Positions 51,474-60,927 of a stretch of 64,000 nt of DNA are shown here, piece by piece. The stretch comes from Comamonas testosteroni (GTDB taxonomy: Bacteria > Pseudomonadota > Gammaproteobacteria > Burkholderiales > Burkholderiaceae_C). Both the position numbers and the translations under genes were made by a program. A model generated the notes under the pieces. That model saw only the letters and a list, made by a program, of their open reading frames with translations, ran no database searches and was not told the DNA's origin. Each line of letters opens with the position of its first letter. Positions within the stretch are counted from its first letter, which is position 1. The stretch spans positions 5,056,501 through 5,120,500 of the forward strand of contig NZ_CP129672.1 of assembly GCF_030505195.1 (NCBI RefSeq), written 5' to 3'.

Positions 51474-51688
51474 ATTGATAAAGGTGCGAGTAAAATCTGC
51501 CTCAAGCCCTTATCCATAAAGCGTTAGAAGCTATCAAAAACAGACTATCCGAACGTCATGCGCAGCATGCCCCGCGGCTGTGGCCGGTTGGCAGGCTGTC
51601 GAAGGAGGCCGACATCAGGTCGGTCGCAATCGACTGTGCATGGCGCAGGGGGGCCGTAATCCAGGTTCAGTAGGTGGCGGCTGTGCTG

Positions 51689-51984
51689 TCATTTGTCGGC
51701 ATCGCCCTGTATCAAAGTCTTGAAGGCAGTGCGGTGCACCTGCACCGCAGCCTTCGCGACCAGATTGAAGGCCAGCGCCATGTGCCGAATGCCGACAGCT
51801 TGCTGCGAATGGTCTCCATGCGTTGAAAGACATCTATATAGGCCAGTGTGCGGGCAAGCGCCTTCTTGCCCGTAAGGTCCATGACCAGCAGCGTAAGGCC
51901 ATCGCGGACGATGCGGTAATCGGGGCGTGTGCGCCCTGTGGAGCCGGTGAATTCGGCCGTGGCGTGGAGTCCCTTGAGAGCGCT
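51689..51984 (-). pseudogene. frame-disrupted coding remnant
   Basis: On the minus strand one frame reads well from 51984 to about 51790 (TRPDYRIVRDGLTLLVMDLT, AYIDVFQRMETIRSKLSAF). Another frame continues to a stop at 51689 (HMALAFNLVAKAAVQVHRTA). No start codon or ribosome binding site is present. This suggests the end of a gene that has lost its 5' part and suffered a frameshift. The family is not recognised. Confidence 0.35.
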
Positions 51985-51986
51985 AA

Positions 51987-52628
51987 TCAGATTTCAACTG
52001 CGGCCCTTGCCGTTGGGTTGGGCGTGGGCTCGCCAATCTTGTGCAAGGTGTTGCGGTCGGTATGGGCAAAAGGCTCGCTCTGACCGGGGATGGTCAATGT
52101 GGTTTCCTGCTCGTAGGACCAGGTGCCGTCTGAGTGCTTGGTGACGGTGATGGTATAGGCGTCGGTTCTGAAGGCATGCTCCAGAAACGGGTTGCTGGAG
52201 ATGCCGTTGACGGTGGAGCCGCGCTCGGCCCTGAGGGTGAAGCTGGTGGCATCGGCCGTGGTCTTGCCTGTGGCCATGGCGGTCTGCCCGCGCGGGATGG
52301 TCAGGGTCTGGATGATGTTGCCGGTGGCAGGCTCCCACAGCCAGTAACCGACCTGGTCGTGAAAGGTTTCCACGTCGTCGGGCTTGACGATGCGTGTGTG
52401 GTAGCGCAGGCCATAGAAGAGCTGGGGGCCGTTGGTTTGCGCATCGATGGGCTGGCACTCCATGTGCTCGATAAAGGCCTGCTTTTCGGGCCCGTCAGCC
52501 TTGGGGTTGATGTCCAGGCCGCGCTTGCCGGTCCAGACGCCGGCCATTCCGGTGAGGGGGCCGAGGTTGGCCAGGGTATTCACATCGGGCGTAGGCTCGG
52601 TGTAGATGTCTTTGGGAAAGTTTTCCAT
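51987..52628 (-). CDS. nitrobindin-like heme-binding beta-barrel protein
   Basis: The 213-residue protein has the lipocalin-like FABP/nitrobindin barrel: LGPLTGMAGVWTGKRGLDI, ECQPIDAQTNGPQLFYGLRY, HDQVGYWLWEPATGNIIQTL and TITVTKHSDGTWSYEQETTL. Relatives bind heme or other hydrophobic ligands; GxWxGxG is modified here to GVWTGKRG. No signal peptide. Start ATG 52628 (MENFPKDIYTEPTPD). Confidence 0.8.
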   Translation of the reverse strand: MENFPKDIYTEPTPDVNTLANLGPLTGMAGVWTGKRGLDINPKADGPEKQAFIEHMECQPIDAQTNGPQLFYGLRYHTRIVKPDDVETFHDQVGYWLWEPATGNIIQTLTIPRGQTAMATGKTTADATSFTLRAERGSTVNGISSNPFLEHAFRTDAYTITVTKHSDGTWSYEQETTLTIPGQSEPFAHTDRNTLHKIGEPTPNPTARAAVEI

Positions 52629-52712
52629 ATCGTGTAACGGGCTTTCACTTTGAATCTGTTAGAGCCAGTTTACAAGCCACGGACTAAGGTGTTCTTGTTG
52701 GCAGTCAAGCCG

Positions 52713-53117
52713 TCAGGTGCTTTCTTCGGTGGTAAGCGTAAAGCGTGCGCTTTCGCCGCGCAGGGCTGCTTCACGCGTGAGGAAGATCAGCACGCGGTAG
52801 CTGGCTCCACGCTCGATGCGGAAGGTGCAGATGTTGTTGTTGGCAGAGCCTTGGCATAGAGGCTGGGCAGAGCCGTCCTTGAAGACGTTCATCTGGCTGG
52901 ACGGGTTGTTGGTGTTGAGCGTGACGGTCATGCGCTGGAAGGGCCGCGTTTCGAGCCCGTATTGCACGATGCCGTTGCCCGTGATCTGGCCGCTATAGGA
53001 GTTGGTGTAGCCGCCCGGGGTTGTAAAGGCGGCCTGTGCCATGGAGCTGCTGCTGAGGTGTAGGGTCATGAGACTGAGCAGGGCAGCAGTTGCAAGCATC
53101 GGTTGGAAGCGGGTCAT
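52713..53117 (-). CDS. small exported protein of unknown function
   Basis: The 134-residue protein has a Sec signal (MLATAALLSLMTLHLSSSS, cleavage near MAQA) and a beta-rich mature domain with one disulfide-spaced cysteine pair (PLCQGSANNNICTFRIERG). The layout resembles periplasmic inhibitor or pre-peptidase-like beta-sandwiches, but I cannot place it in a family. It is followed by no clear terminator and lies between two other small genes on the same strand. Confidence 0.65.
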   Translation of the reverse strand: MTRFQPMLATAALLSLMTLHLSSSSMAQAAFTTPGGYTNSYSGQITGNGIVQYGLETRPFQRMTVTLNTNNPSSQMNVFKDGSAQPLCQGSANNNICTFRIERGASYRVLIFLTREAALRGESARFTLTTEEST

Positions 53118-53212
53118 GCAACTCTCCTGAATGTGTTGGACAGGATGGCGCTCCTGGCGCAGCGGCGGGTGTCTATGTCGACAGCCAGGCCTTCATCCCC
53201 CACCGCCGCGCC

Positions 53213-53521
53213 CTAGCGGCAGGAGACATTGCGCCAACTGAATTTGCCGTCGTTGAAGAACTCTGTCCATACCGACATGATGGGAGCCTGACGGTAAGAG
53301 AACGTAATCTGGTTGGGTATCTTTGGCCCTAGTGCGGCAGGCTGTCCATCCTTGTCGAAGACCTTGACGATGTAGAGCGTGACGCCTCCGTCCTCGTCTG
53401 TGTGCAGGACTACACGGTAGTCCTTGGTGAAGAGATCCCAGTCGAATTGCTTGGTCACATACGTGTGCAGACGAACAAAAGCGCGGTTCGCGTTCTTGGC
53501 GGCAGGATTAACTTTTCTCAT
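53213..53521 (-). CDS. small hypothetical protein
   Basis: The 102-residue protein has no signal peptide; basic N-terminus (MRKVNPAAKNANRAFVRLHT) and beta-rich remainder (DYRVVLHTDEDGGVTLYIVK). GGGAG lies about 8 bases upstream of ATG 53521. No family recognised. Confidence 0.6.
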   Translation of the reverse strand: MRKVNPAAKNANRAFVRLHTYVTKQFDWDLFTKDYRVVLHTDEDGGVTLYIVKVFDKDGQPAALGPKIPNQITFSYRQAPIMSVWTEFFNDGKFSWRNVSCR

Positions 53522-54236
53522 GACGACACTCCCTGTTGCTCAACGACTTGCCGCAGGACCTGCGAGCTGACATTTCATTGCATTTGACTGATGTTGTATC
53601 AAGCGGATGTAAGAAAGTATGTAGGCACTTACAGATCTCGCTAATGGATAGAACAGATCTGATGTGTGAGCTTCTTTGAAGCGCAGAGGAGGTGCTTTGC
53701 CGGTGCAGCTGTCATCTTTTCTTGATGAAGTGGCCGTGCTAAGTAACTGAGTGAAAAGATAGATTTTTTTAATGAAATCTATCTTGAGCTGGCATGGGTT
53801 TGAGCGTAGAAGTTGCCTGATGATGGCAATTTTTAGAAGGGGAGCATTGAATTTCAGGATGTCGATGCTTGAGTCCTGAGTCATTGAAAGGATGGCTGAA
53901 TCGCCTTGCCTGAATTCCAGCAAGCAAGTCATCGACAGGCACTCCCGAAATACCTGGCAAAGCGGTGGCTGAACAGCTGGCAAGCGTCCGAAAGCCGGCT
54001 TATTCAATCCTTGAGATATGTCACCGTGCAGGCTCAGGGTTCACCGTGGCTCTGGCCATTCTCACTTTGCCAGTCGTCTCTCAGGTCAGTCATCAAGCAG
54101 TGTTAAACCCTGAACCTGTTGGTGATGTAGATTTTGTTTCTGCTGCACTTTTCGGTAAATTGGGCGTAGGAAAATTCTGATTTTGATGTGCAAGTGGCGT
54201 TCTAGCCCGATGTCCTACTGAATTACAAAAAAGCCC
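53522..54236. other. 715-bp AT-richer region with no supportable gene
   Basis: Composition is lower in GC than the flanks at about 53580-53900. A direct repeat ACAGATCT occurs twice (near 53633 and 53650). A + frame at 53965-54180 encodes a hydrophobic stretch but lacks a ribosome binding site. I support no gene here. Confidence 0.45.
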
Positions 54237-54620
54237 ATGTCCCACCACCTGCAATACACTTTTGCCTCCCGTCTGGATGCCTGGATCAGACATATGAAGC
54301 TGGCCAAGCCTTGCCATACGCAGCAGATGGCTTATGAGTTGGTGATCGACAGCTGGGTGCAAACCAATGCAGAGCTTGGTGCCTCGCCGGAATTTTTGAA
54401 GGCCTTGCGTCGGCGTCGGCTGTGCGAGGAGCATGGCTGGCGGGGGGTGAATACGAGCGTTGCACACTGGGATCTGGATGATGCACACACCGTGCGGATC
54501 TATCTGCACGAAGACGGCTCCATCGTGGTGCAGCAAATGGACTCGCAGAATCTCCAGATTCTGTTCACCTTGCCTGGGCACCGTGAGCGATTGGGAGAAG
54601 TATCGGAGCGATGCGCATAG
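54237..54620 (+). CDS. small hypothetical protein
   Basis: The 127-residue soluble protein has a helical N-terminal half (LDAWIRHMKLAKPCHTQQMA) and a basic middle (LRRRRLCEEHGWRG). No ribosome binding site is evident before ATG 54237. Codon bias is reasonable and a terminator follows directly. Family unknown. Confidence 0.5.
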   Translation: MSHHLQYTFASRLDAWIRHMKLAKPCHTQQMAYELVIDSWVQTNAELGASPEFLKALRRRRLCEEHGWRGVNTSVAHWDLDDAHTVRIYLHEDGSIVVQQMDSQNLQILFTLPGHRERLGEVSERCA

Positions 54621-54633
54621 CAGCCAAAAAAAA

Positions 54634-54660
54634 TGCCCGCGCAAGGCGGGCAAGTTTTGG
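54634..54660 (+). terminator. terminator after the hypothetical gene
   Basis: TGCCCGC (54634-54640) pairs with GCGGGCA (54646-54652), followed by AGTTTT. The A-run on the left gives a T-run for minus-strand transcripts too. Confidence 0.65.
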
Positions 54661-54927
54661 GGTCCTCTCGATCCGGTTCTGCAGCTCACACAGTCAATGC
54701 ATTTGAATAGTTGGCAGAGGCCTTACCTTGGCCTCAATCGCCGTTTATCGCTCTTGCACTGTTGCTGACGCGTTTGAACGGTTGACAGGTTGCCCCATCG
54801 GGGGAGGCCAGCAACTTCTGACTGGCTGGCCTGCATTTTGTAGCCATGACCTGCAAGTCGCTTGAGCCCATCTTGTATCGAGGCAAGCGTGCGACATGCA
54901 GGACTGCTATTCGGTATTTCTGGCTCC

Positions 54928-55389
54928 TTAATGTTTGCCGGTGGAGGCGGGCCGGTGTACCAGCACCGGGATATGGCTGTGCGTCAGAACGCGTTGGGTT
55001 TCGCTGCCCAGCAAAATTCCGCCGATACCTTTGCGACCGTGTGAAGCCATGCAAATCAGGTCGCATTGCAATTCCTGAGCCTGTTGAACAATGGCTTGGT
55101 AAACAGAGGCGTGGGTGACGCGCACAAAGTTGCAAGGTACGCCTTCAGGCCTGGCAATCTGGTCAACGAACTGCAAAGCCGCATCTGCATCGCTGTTGGC
55201 ACTTCGCTCGAACTCCGCGCTGTTGTAAGTCAACAGCGCGTCTGCGCCGTAGATGATGGCGCGGTAATCGGGCATGACATAAAGGCTGGTCACTTTGGCG
55301 CCTTGTTCACGTGCAAGTAGAACGCCTGCACGCACGGCAGCCTCTGACAGTTTGGTGCCATCGGTGGGAATGAGCAGGTGCTTGAACAT
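54928..55389 (-). CDS. universal stress protein UspA family, second copy
   Basis: The 153-residue Usp has MFKHLLIPTDGTKLSEAAVR, CDLICMASHGRKGIGGILLG and SETQRVLTHSHIPVLV. It is very similar along its length to the Usp at 50890-51336 (the same LYVMPDY and NSAEF segments), so the two are recent paralogues. Unlike that copy I see no FNR-type box upstream. AGGAGG-type sequence precedes ATG 55389. Confidence 0.92.
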   Translation of the reverse strand: MFKHLLIPTDGTKLSEAAVRAGVLLAREQGAKVTSLYVMPDYRAIIYGADALLTYNSAEFERSANSDADAALQFVDQIARPEGVPCNFVRVTHASVYQAIVQQAQELQCDLICMASHGRKGIGGILLGSETQRVLTHSHIPVLVHRPASTGKH

Positions 55390-55533
55390 GTTCAGCCTCC
55401 TGATGCCGAGATATGTGCCTGAGAATTAATCTATTCCAATATTTCGAGCCGCGCAATGCCTAGTTCTTGCATGCAGCACAGTTGTAGACAGGAGGTAAGA
55501 CTCTGTAACGAGGGGCGGTCGCATCGAGTTGTC

Positions 55534-55779
55534 TCATTCCTCGGGCGAGGGAGGAATGCGATTGAGGATTTCGCCAGTGGCCTCTATCTCGAATTGCTGT
55601 GGATTGAGCCAGTTGACCTTTTGGTGATCGGCAGTTTCAAAGTAAATGGCAGAGGGGCGTATGGAGATGCCATGCGGCATGTCGACCTCATCAAAACTCT
55701 GATAGACCAGAATCAGGCGCAGGCCTCCATTGGCGTCTTTGGCCTGTATGTGCTGCAAGAGCTTGCGGTAGGCACTCAT
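55534..55779 (-). CDS. small hypothetical protein
   Basis: The 81-residue soluble protein (MSAYRKLLQHIQAKDANGGL, SIRPSAIYFETADHQKVNWL) has GAGGG about six bases upstream of ATG 55779, which decides against the longer frame to 55866. No family recognised; no signal peptide. Confidence 0.55.
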   Translation of the reverse strand: MSAYRKLLQHIQAKDANGGLRLILVYQSFDEVDMPHGISIRPSAIYFETADHQKVNWLNPQQFEIEATGEILNRIPPSPEE

Positions 55780-56190
55780 AAGACGCCCTCGTTGACATGT
55801 GTATATGAATGTTTCCACTGTCGAAGAGGTGCCGCAATACCCTGATTCGGGTATCCGTTCTGACAAATATTCGCGCCTGACAAGGAGTTCTGAAGGCTGC
55901 GAGGCTTGTGCGAAATGCGTTCCGCCAACAGGCCCAGGCAGAACGTCCGCAAAAAATTTACATGGCGATCCAGATCGTTCGGCGCGAATGCAGAGGGCCT
56001 GCTCTGGCGATATCGATTTTTTCGCCGATGCGCTGTTGGCAGAGTTGTCTGGCGCCGTATCTGCCGGCCGATGTGCCAGGAGCGTTGAGATGGCTTTCTG
56101 TTGGATGCATATCGAAGCTATGTTGCATCGCCTGCAGGCCTATCGCGGCTCGGGCTGCATAAGCGCAGGCCGTCAAACCTCACTGTGCTT
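55780..56190. other. 411-bp region with no supportable gene
   Basis: Three overlapping + frames exist but none shows codon bias, a start with ribosome binding site or motifs. Nothing else recognised. Confidence 0.4.
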
Positions 56191-56613
56191 TCAGACTTGC
56201 GGGGCTGTTTGCTCATGGAGTGCCATACGCTCCAGCGCGGCGCAGACATCGGCCATGCGTCCGCAGATCAGCAGGCATTCGGGCTGCTTGCGCGGTTCTC
56301 GCTGCACGATTTTGAGAAGTCGCGGAGAAGCAGCTGGCGTCGACTCATCGGTTACCAGCGATTGCAGCTCTGGGGGCGCTGCAAAGGCCTGAGGATAAAG
56401 TGTATTGCTGCCTGGACGACTGCGGCCGCGGTTGGCGCGCATGACGGGAATGCTGATCTGCTTCGCCTTTGGACGATTGGTAGTGAACGATACGGGTTGT
56501 GCAGCGGCTTTGCTTGCGTCATCGGAGCTGAAGTTCGGGTTGAGCGACAGCGTGGCAGGCAGGCTCTTCAGAGTCAGGCGTGTCAAAGTCTGCAGTGATG
56601 TGGCGAATCCCAT
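56191..56613 (-). CDS. hypothetical protein
   Basis: The 140-residue protein starts at ATG 56613 (MGFATSLQTLTRLTLKSLPA) with AAGGAG seven bases upstream. It is Ser/Pro/Arg-rich in the middle and ends with a helical segment containing two cysteines (LLICGRMADVCAALERMALH). No family recognised. It lies downstream of lexA on the same strand, 169 bp away. Confidence 0.6.
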   Translation of the reverse strand: MGFATSLQTLTRLTLKSLPATLSLNPNFSSDDASKAAAQPVSFTTNRPKAKQISIPVMRANRGRSRPGSNTLYPQAFAAPPELQSLVTDESTPAASPRLLKIVQREPRKQPECLLICGRMADVCAALERMALHEQTAPQV

Positions 56614-56782
56614 TTGGCAACTCCTTTTGATGACCTTGCGGCATGAATAAGGGCAGGATTGCATTCTTGCGGCAAAGCTCCGCCCAGGGCGAAGCTCAAC
56701 GGCTTCGCGCCTACGGCCTGGGCTTGAGAGGGAAAGAGGCTCAGTGCCTGCGCTGCATGGACGGACGGACGCCGTCTGCCCG

Positions 56783-57454
56783 TTACATGAACATGCTGTT
56801 GCGGATAAGGCCTACGGCCAGGCCTTCGATGGCGAATGACTCTTCAGGATCGACGTGAATGATCTTGTAGTCGGGGTTCTCGGGCAGCAGCTCGATGCCC
56901 TGAGGCGTGCGCTTGAAGCGCTTGACGGTAACGTCATCACCGAGGCGGGCCACCACAATCTGGCCGTTGCGCGCTTCATGAGTAGCCTGTACCGCCAGCA
57001 GGTCGCCGTCCATGATGCCCGCGTCACGCATGGACATGCCACGCACTTTGAGCAGGTAATCGGGCTTGGCGGCAAACAGGCTGGGCTCGACCGAATAGCT
57101 CTGATCAATATGTTCCTGGGCCAGAATGGGCGAGCCGGCAGCGACGCGGCCGACCAGGGGAAGCACCAGCGGTGCCAGAGCCGCGAGCGGCAGCGCAAAG
57201 CTGGCACCGCGTGCCGCATTGATGGTGCGCACGGTATCGGCGCGCAGGCGAATGCCGCGCGATGTGCCGCTGACCAGATCGATGACGCCCTTGCGGGCCA
57301 GTGCCTGCAAATGCTCTTCTGCAGCATTGGCCGACTTGAAGCCAAAGGTACTGGCAATCTCGGCCCGGGTCGGGGGTGCACCCGTGCGAGCGATGGTGGA
57401 CTGGATGAGGTCCAGAATCTGCTGCTGGCGGGGAGTGAGCTTGGGGTGGTCCAT
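56783..57454 (-). CDS. lexA: LexA, SOS repressor
   Basis: LexA represses DNA-damage genes and self-cleaves when stimulated by RecA filaments. The 223-residue protein has a winged HTH ([38 protein letters not shown]) and an S24 protease domain. The cleavage site is A106-G107 (GRVAAGSPI), with Ser141 (RGMSMRDAG) and Lys178 (VTVKRFKR) as the dyad, spaced exactly as in E. coli LexA. I place the start at ATG 57454, six bases after AAGGA; an in-frame ATG at 57496 lies inside the operator. It is divergent from ansA. Confidence 0.96.
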   Translation of the reverse strand: MDHPKLTPRQQQILDLIQSTIARTGAPPTRAEIASTFGFKSANAAEEHLQALARKGVIDLVSGTSRGIRLRADTVRTINAARGASFALPLAALAPLVLPLVGRVAAGSPILAQEHIDQSYSVEPSLFAAKPDYLLKVRGMSMRDAGIMDGDLLAVQATHEARNGQIVVARLGDDVTVKRFKRTPQGIELLPENPDYKIIHVDPEESFAIEGLAVGLIRNSMFM

Positions 57455-57484
57455 GGGCATTCCTTGATCGATCAATGATGAATA

Positions 57485-57519
57485 CTGTGTGTTCATCCAG
57501 TACCTGTATTTTTAATCAG
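57485..57519. promoter_or_regulatory. tandem LexA (SOS) boxes between lexA and ansA
   Basis: CTGTGTGTTCATCCAG (57485-57500) and CTGTATTTTTAATCAG (57504-57519) are two 16-bp CTGT-N8-NCAG boxes separated by 3 bases, on the lexA promoter side. They imply autoregulation. They end 17 bases before the ansA start, so ansA may be affected too. Confidence 0.75.
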
Positions 57520-57536
57520 TTTGAAGAGGACTGCAA

Positions 57537-58520
57537 GTGGAACGTGACAAAAATATCGTCATCCTGGGCACCGGTGGCACGATTGCCGGTGTTGCAGAGC
57601 AGGCTGGCACCAGCGTGGGCTACCGTGCGGCCGAACTGGGTGTGGTCCAGCTGCTGCAGGCTGTGCCGGACCTGGAGCGCGTTGCTGCTGCATCTTTGCA
57701 GGCGGAGCAACTGGCGCAGCTGGACAGCAAGGATATGGATCACGCAACCTGGCATGCACTCGCGCTGCGCTGTGCAGAGCTGCTCGCGCGTGATGATGTG
57801 AGCGGCATTGTCATCACCCACGGCACAGACACACTGGAGGAAACCGCCTGGTTTCTGCAATGTGTCCTGCGCCCGACTAAGCCCGTGGTGTTGACTTGCG
57901 CCATGCGCCCGGCTACAGCCATTTCGGCAGACGGCCCGGGCAATCTGCGTGATGCCGTGGCCTGTGCGGCCGATACGCAGGCTGCTGGCCGCGGTGTGCT
58001 TGCCGTGGTGGCGGGCCGGGTGTTCAGCGCGCGCCAGGTGCGCAAGGTGCATCCCTACCGTGTGGATGCCTTTGATGGAGGCGGCGCCGGTCCGCAGGGT
58101 TGGGTGGAAGAGGGGCGGCTGCGCTGGGCAACGGGCGGACTGCCCATGGCTGCTTCGGCTGGCTTGCCTGAGATCGCTTTACCGCCCGCAGCTCAATGGC
58201 CCCAGGTGGAGCTGTTGCACAGCCATGCCGGCTGCAACAGTGCCGTGGCGCTGGCGGTAATGCAGGCCTGGCATGCGCAAGGCGTGCGTGCCGTGGTGGT
58301 GGTGGGAACGGGCAATGGCACGGTCCATCAGGCATTGGAGCCGGCCCTGAACTGGGCGCAGGCGCAGGGCATGACTTTGCGTATCACAACCCGGTGCGAG
58401 GAGGGGCAGGTGGTGCAGGCTCAGGGTGCACGGGATAGCCGCGTGAGCAGTCTGCCTGCGGCCAAGGCCAGAATCAGCCTGATGCTGGAGCTGATGGGCT
58501 GGCCTCGCGCATTGGTTTGA
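57537..58520 (+). CDS. ansA: L-asparaginase, type I-like
   Basis: The 327-residue enzyme hydrolyses asparagine to aspartate and ammonia. It has the first catalytic motif VILGTGGTIAGVAEQAG (Thr15 region) and the second ITHGTDTLEETAWFL (T97-D98). CAMRPATAISADGPGNL and the C-terminal VVVGTGNGTVHQA complete the family pattern. No signal peptide, so cytoplasmic. GTG 57537 has GAAGAGGA about 6 bases upstream. It is divergent from lexA over 82 bp with the LexA boxes between. Confidence 0.92.
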   Translation: MERDKNIVILGTGGTIAGVAEQAGTSVGYRAAELGVVQLLQAVPDLERVAAASLQAEQLAQLDSKDMDHATWHALALRCAELLARDDVSGIVITHGTDTLEETAWFLQCVLRPTKPVVLTCAMRPATAISADGPGNLRDAVACAADTQAAGRGVLAVVAGRVFSARQVRKVHPYRVDAFDGGGAGPQGWVEEGRLRWATGGLPMAASAGLPEIALPPAAQWPQVELLHSHAGCNSAVALAVMQAWHAQGVRAVVVVGTGNGTVHQALEPALNWAQAQGMTLRITTRCEEGQVVQAQGARDSRVSSLPAAKARISLMLELMGWPRALV

Positions 58521-58654
58521 TGCTCCTGTTTTAAGAGCTTAAATCCCATGTGATACGGGGAATGTATGATGTTATTTGTCTGAAACTCAATGAGAATAAG
58601 CGCAGGCAGCTATGAATAGTGATGGCCGCGACTCCGCCACGGTGCAGCTTGCCA

Positions 58655-58686
58655 CATCGGACGGATGCCGCATCGGACGGATGCCG
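58655..58686. repeat. perfect 16-bp tandem duplication
   Basis: CATCGGACGGATGCCG occurs twice head-to-tail (58655-58670 and 58671-58686) in the ansA-adk intergenic region. Confidence 0.8.
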
Positions 58687-58722
58687 GCCGAATGGCCAGG
58701 AGCTTGAGGTTCGAGAACAAAA

Positions 58723-58751
58723 AAGGCCGGTGAAGACACCGGCCTTTTTGC
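58723..58751. terminator. bidirectional terminator between ansA and adk
   Basis: AAGGCCGGTG (58723-58732) pairs perfectly with CACCGGCCTT (58737-58746) with loop AAGA. TTTTT follows on the + strand and AAAAA precedes it, giving T-runs in both directions. Confidence 0.85.
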
Positions 58752-58812
58752 GCGCAGAAATGCCCGACCGCGAAAAGTCGGCAAGGCTCGCATGCGCGAG
58801 TGATCAGGGCGA

Positions 58813-59859
<1,047 letters not shown>

Positions 59860-60636
59860 TCAAACAGCAAAAACAGCACGCACGCGCTCAAGGTCTTCGG
59901 GCGTGTCCACGCCGGCACCCGGTGCATCGGGCGTGATATGCACGGCAATGCGGTGGCCGTGCCAGAGGGCGCGCAACTGCTCCAGCTGCTCCATGGCTTC
60001 GGTGGGCGCGGGTGCCAGTTGTGGGAACTCGCGCAGAAAACCTGCCTTGTAGCTGTAGATGCCAATATGGCGCAGCGGTGTGAAGCCTGTGTGACCGGCC
60101 TGGGGGGCCGCCGTCTGCCACCAGGCTTCATCGCCATGGTCGCGCGAGAAAGGGATGGGCGCGCGGCTGAAATAGCTGGCCAGACCCTTTGCGTCACAGA
60201 CCACCTTCACCACATTCGGGTTGCGGTAATCCGTCAGGCTGTCAATAGGATGGGCTGCCGTGCCCATGCTGGCTTCGGGGCGTGCCAGCAGCAGTTGTGC
60301 CACGGCCTCGATGAGCTTGGGGTCGATCAGCGGCTCGTCGCCCTGCACATTGACGACCACATCGTCGCCGGACAGGCCCAGTTGCTCACAGGCTTCGGCC
60401 AGACGGTCGCTGCCGCTGGGATGATCCTTGCGCGTCAGGATGGCCTGGACGTCATGCCGGGCGCAGGCCGCGACAATGCTTTCGTCGTCGGCCGCCACCA
60501 CGCAGCGGGCTGCACCGGCCAGAGCCGCGCGCTGGGCCACACGAACCACCATCGGCAAGCCGGCAATATCGGCCAGCGGCTTGCCGGGCAGACGGGTCGA
60601 GGACAGGCGGGCCGGGATCAGTACCGTATAGCTCAT
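59860..60636 (-). CDS. kdsB: 3-deoxy-manno-octulosonate cytidylyltransferase
   Basis: KdsB activates Kdo as CMP-Kdo for lipopolysaccharide core synthesis. The 258-residue protein has [53 protein letters not shown] and [15 protein letters not shown], all typical. Its start lies 3 bases downstream of the Trm112-like stop, so they are co-transcribed. Cytoplasmic. Confidence 0.96.
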   Translation of the reverse strand: MSYTVLIPARLSSTRLPGKPLADIAGLPMVVRVAQRAALAGAARCVVAADDESIVAACARHDVQAILTRKDHPSGSDRLAEACEQLGLSGDDVVVNVQGDEPLIDPKLIEAVAQLLLARPEASMGTAAHPIDSLTDYRNPNVVKVVCDAKGLASYFSRAPIPFSRDHGDEAWWQTAAPQAGHTGFTPLRHIGIYSYKAGFLREFPQLAPAPTEAMEQLEQLRALWHGHRIAVHITPDAPGAGVDTPEDLERVRAVFAV

Positions 60637-60639
60637 GGG

Positions 60640-60831
60640 TTACTGCTTTTCTTCTTCCAGCTCGTCGTCGGACAGGGTGCGGGCTTCGTTTTCCAGCAGC
60701 ACCGGGATGCCGTCGCGCACGGGATAGGCCAGACGCGCGCTGTGGCTGATCAGCTCCTGATGCTCGCGGTCAAAGCGCAGCGGGCCCTTGGTGACGGGGC
60801 AGACCAGCAGTTCGAGAAGTTTGGCGTCCAT
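60640..60831 (-). CDS. Trm112/YcaR-like small protein
   Basis: A 63-residue protein of the Trm112-like family ([38 protein letters not shown]). It is invariably placed before kdsB in many proteobacteria; its role there is unsettled. Start ATG 60831 (MDAKLLELL). Confidence 0.9.
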   Translation of the reverse strand: MDAKLLELLVCPVTKGPLRFDREHQELISHSARLAYPVRDGIPVLLENEARTLSDDELEEEKQ

Positions 60832-60927
60832 GGAGTATTCCTGCAAAACGGGATGAGGGCGCCGGCAGTGAGCTGGCGCTGCAAAAAGAGGTGATCAAAC
60901 GCTGTTGATCCATAGGCCCAATGATAG

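Noticed and set aside
53540..54007. 155-codon minus-strand ORF
   Set aside because: AT-rich region with no ribosome binding site and no protein-like pattern.
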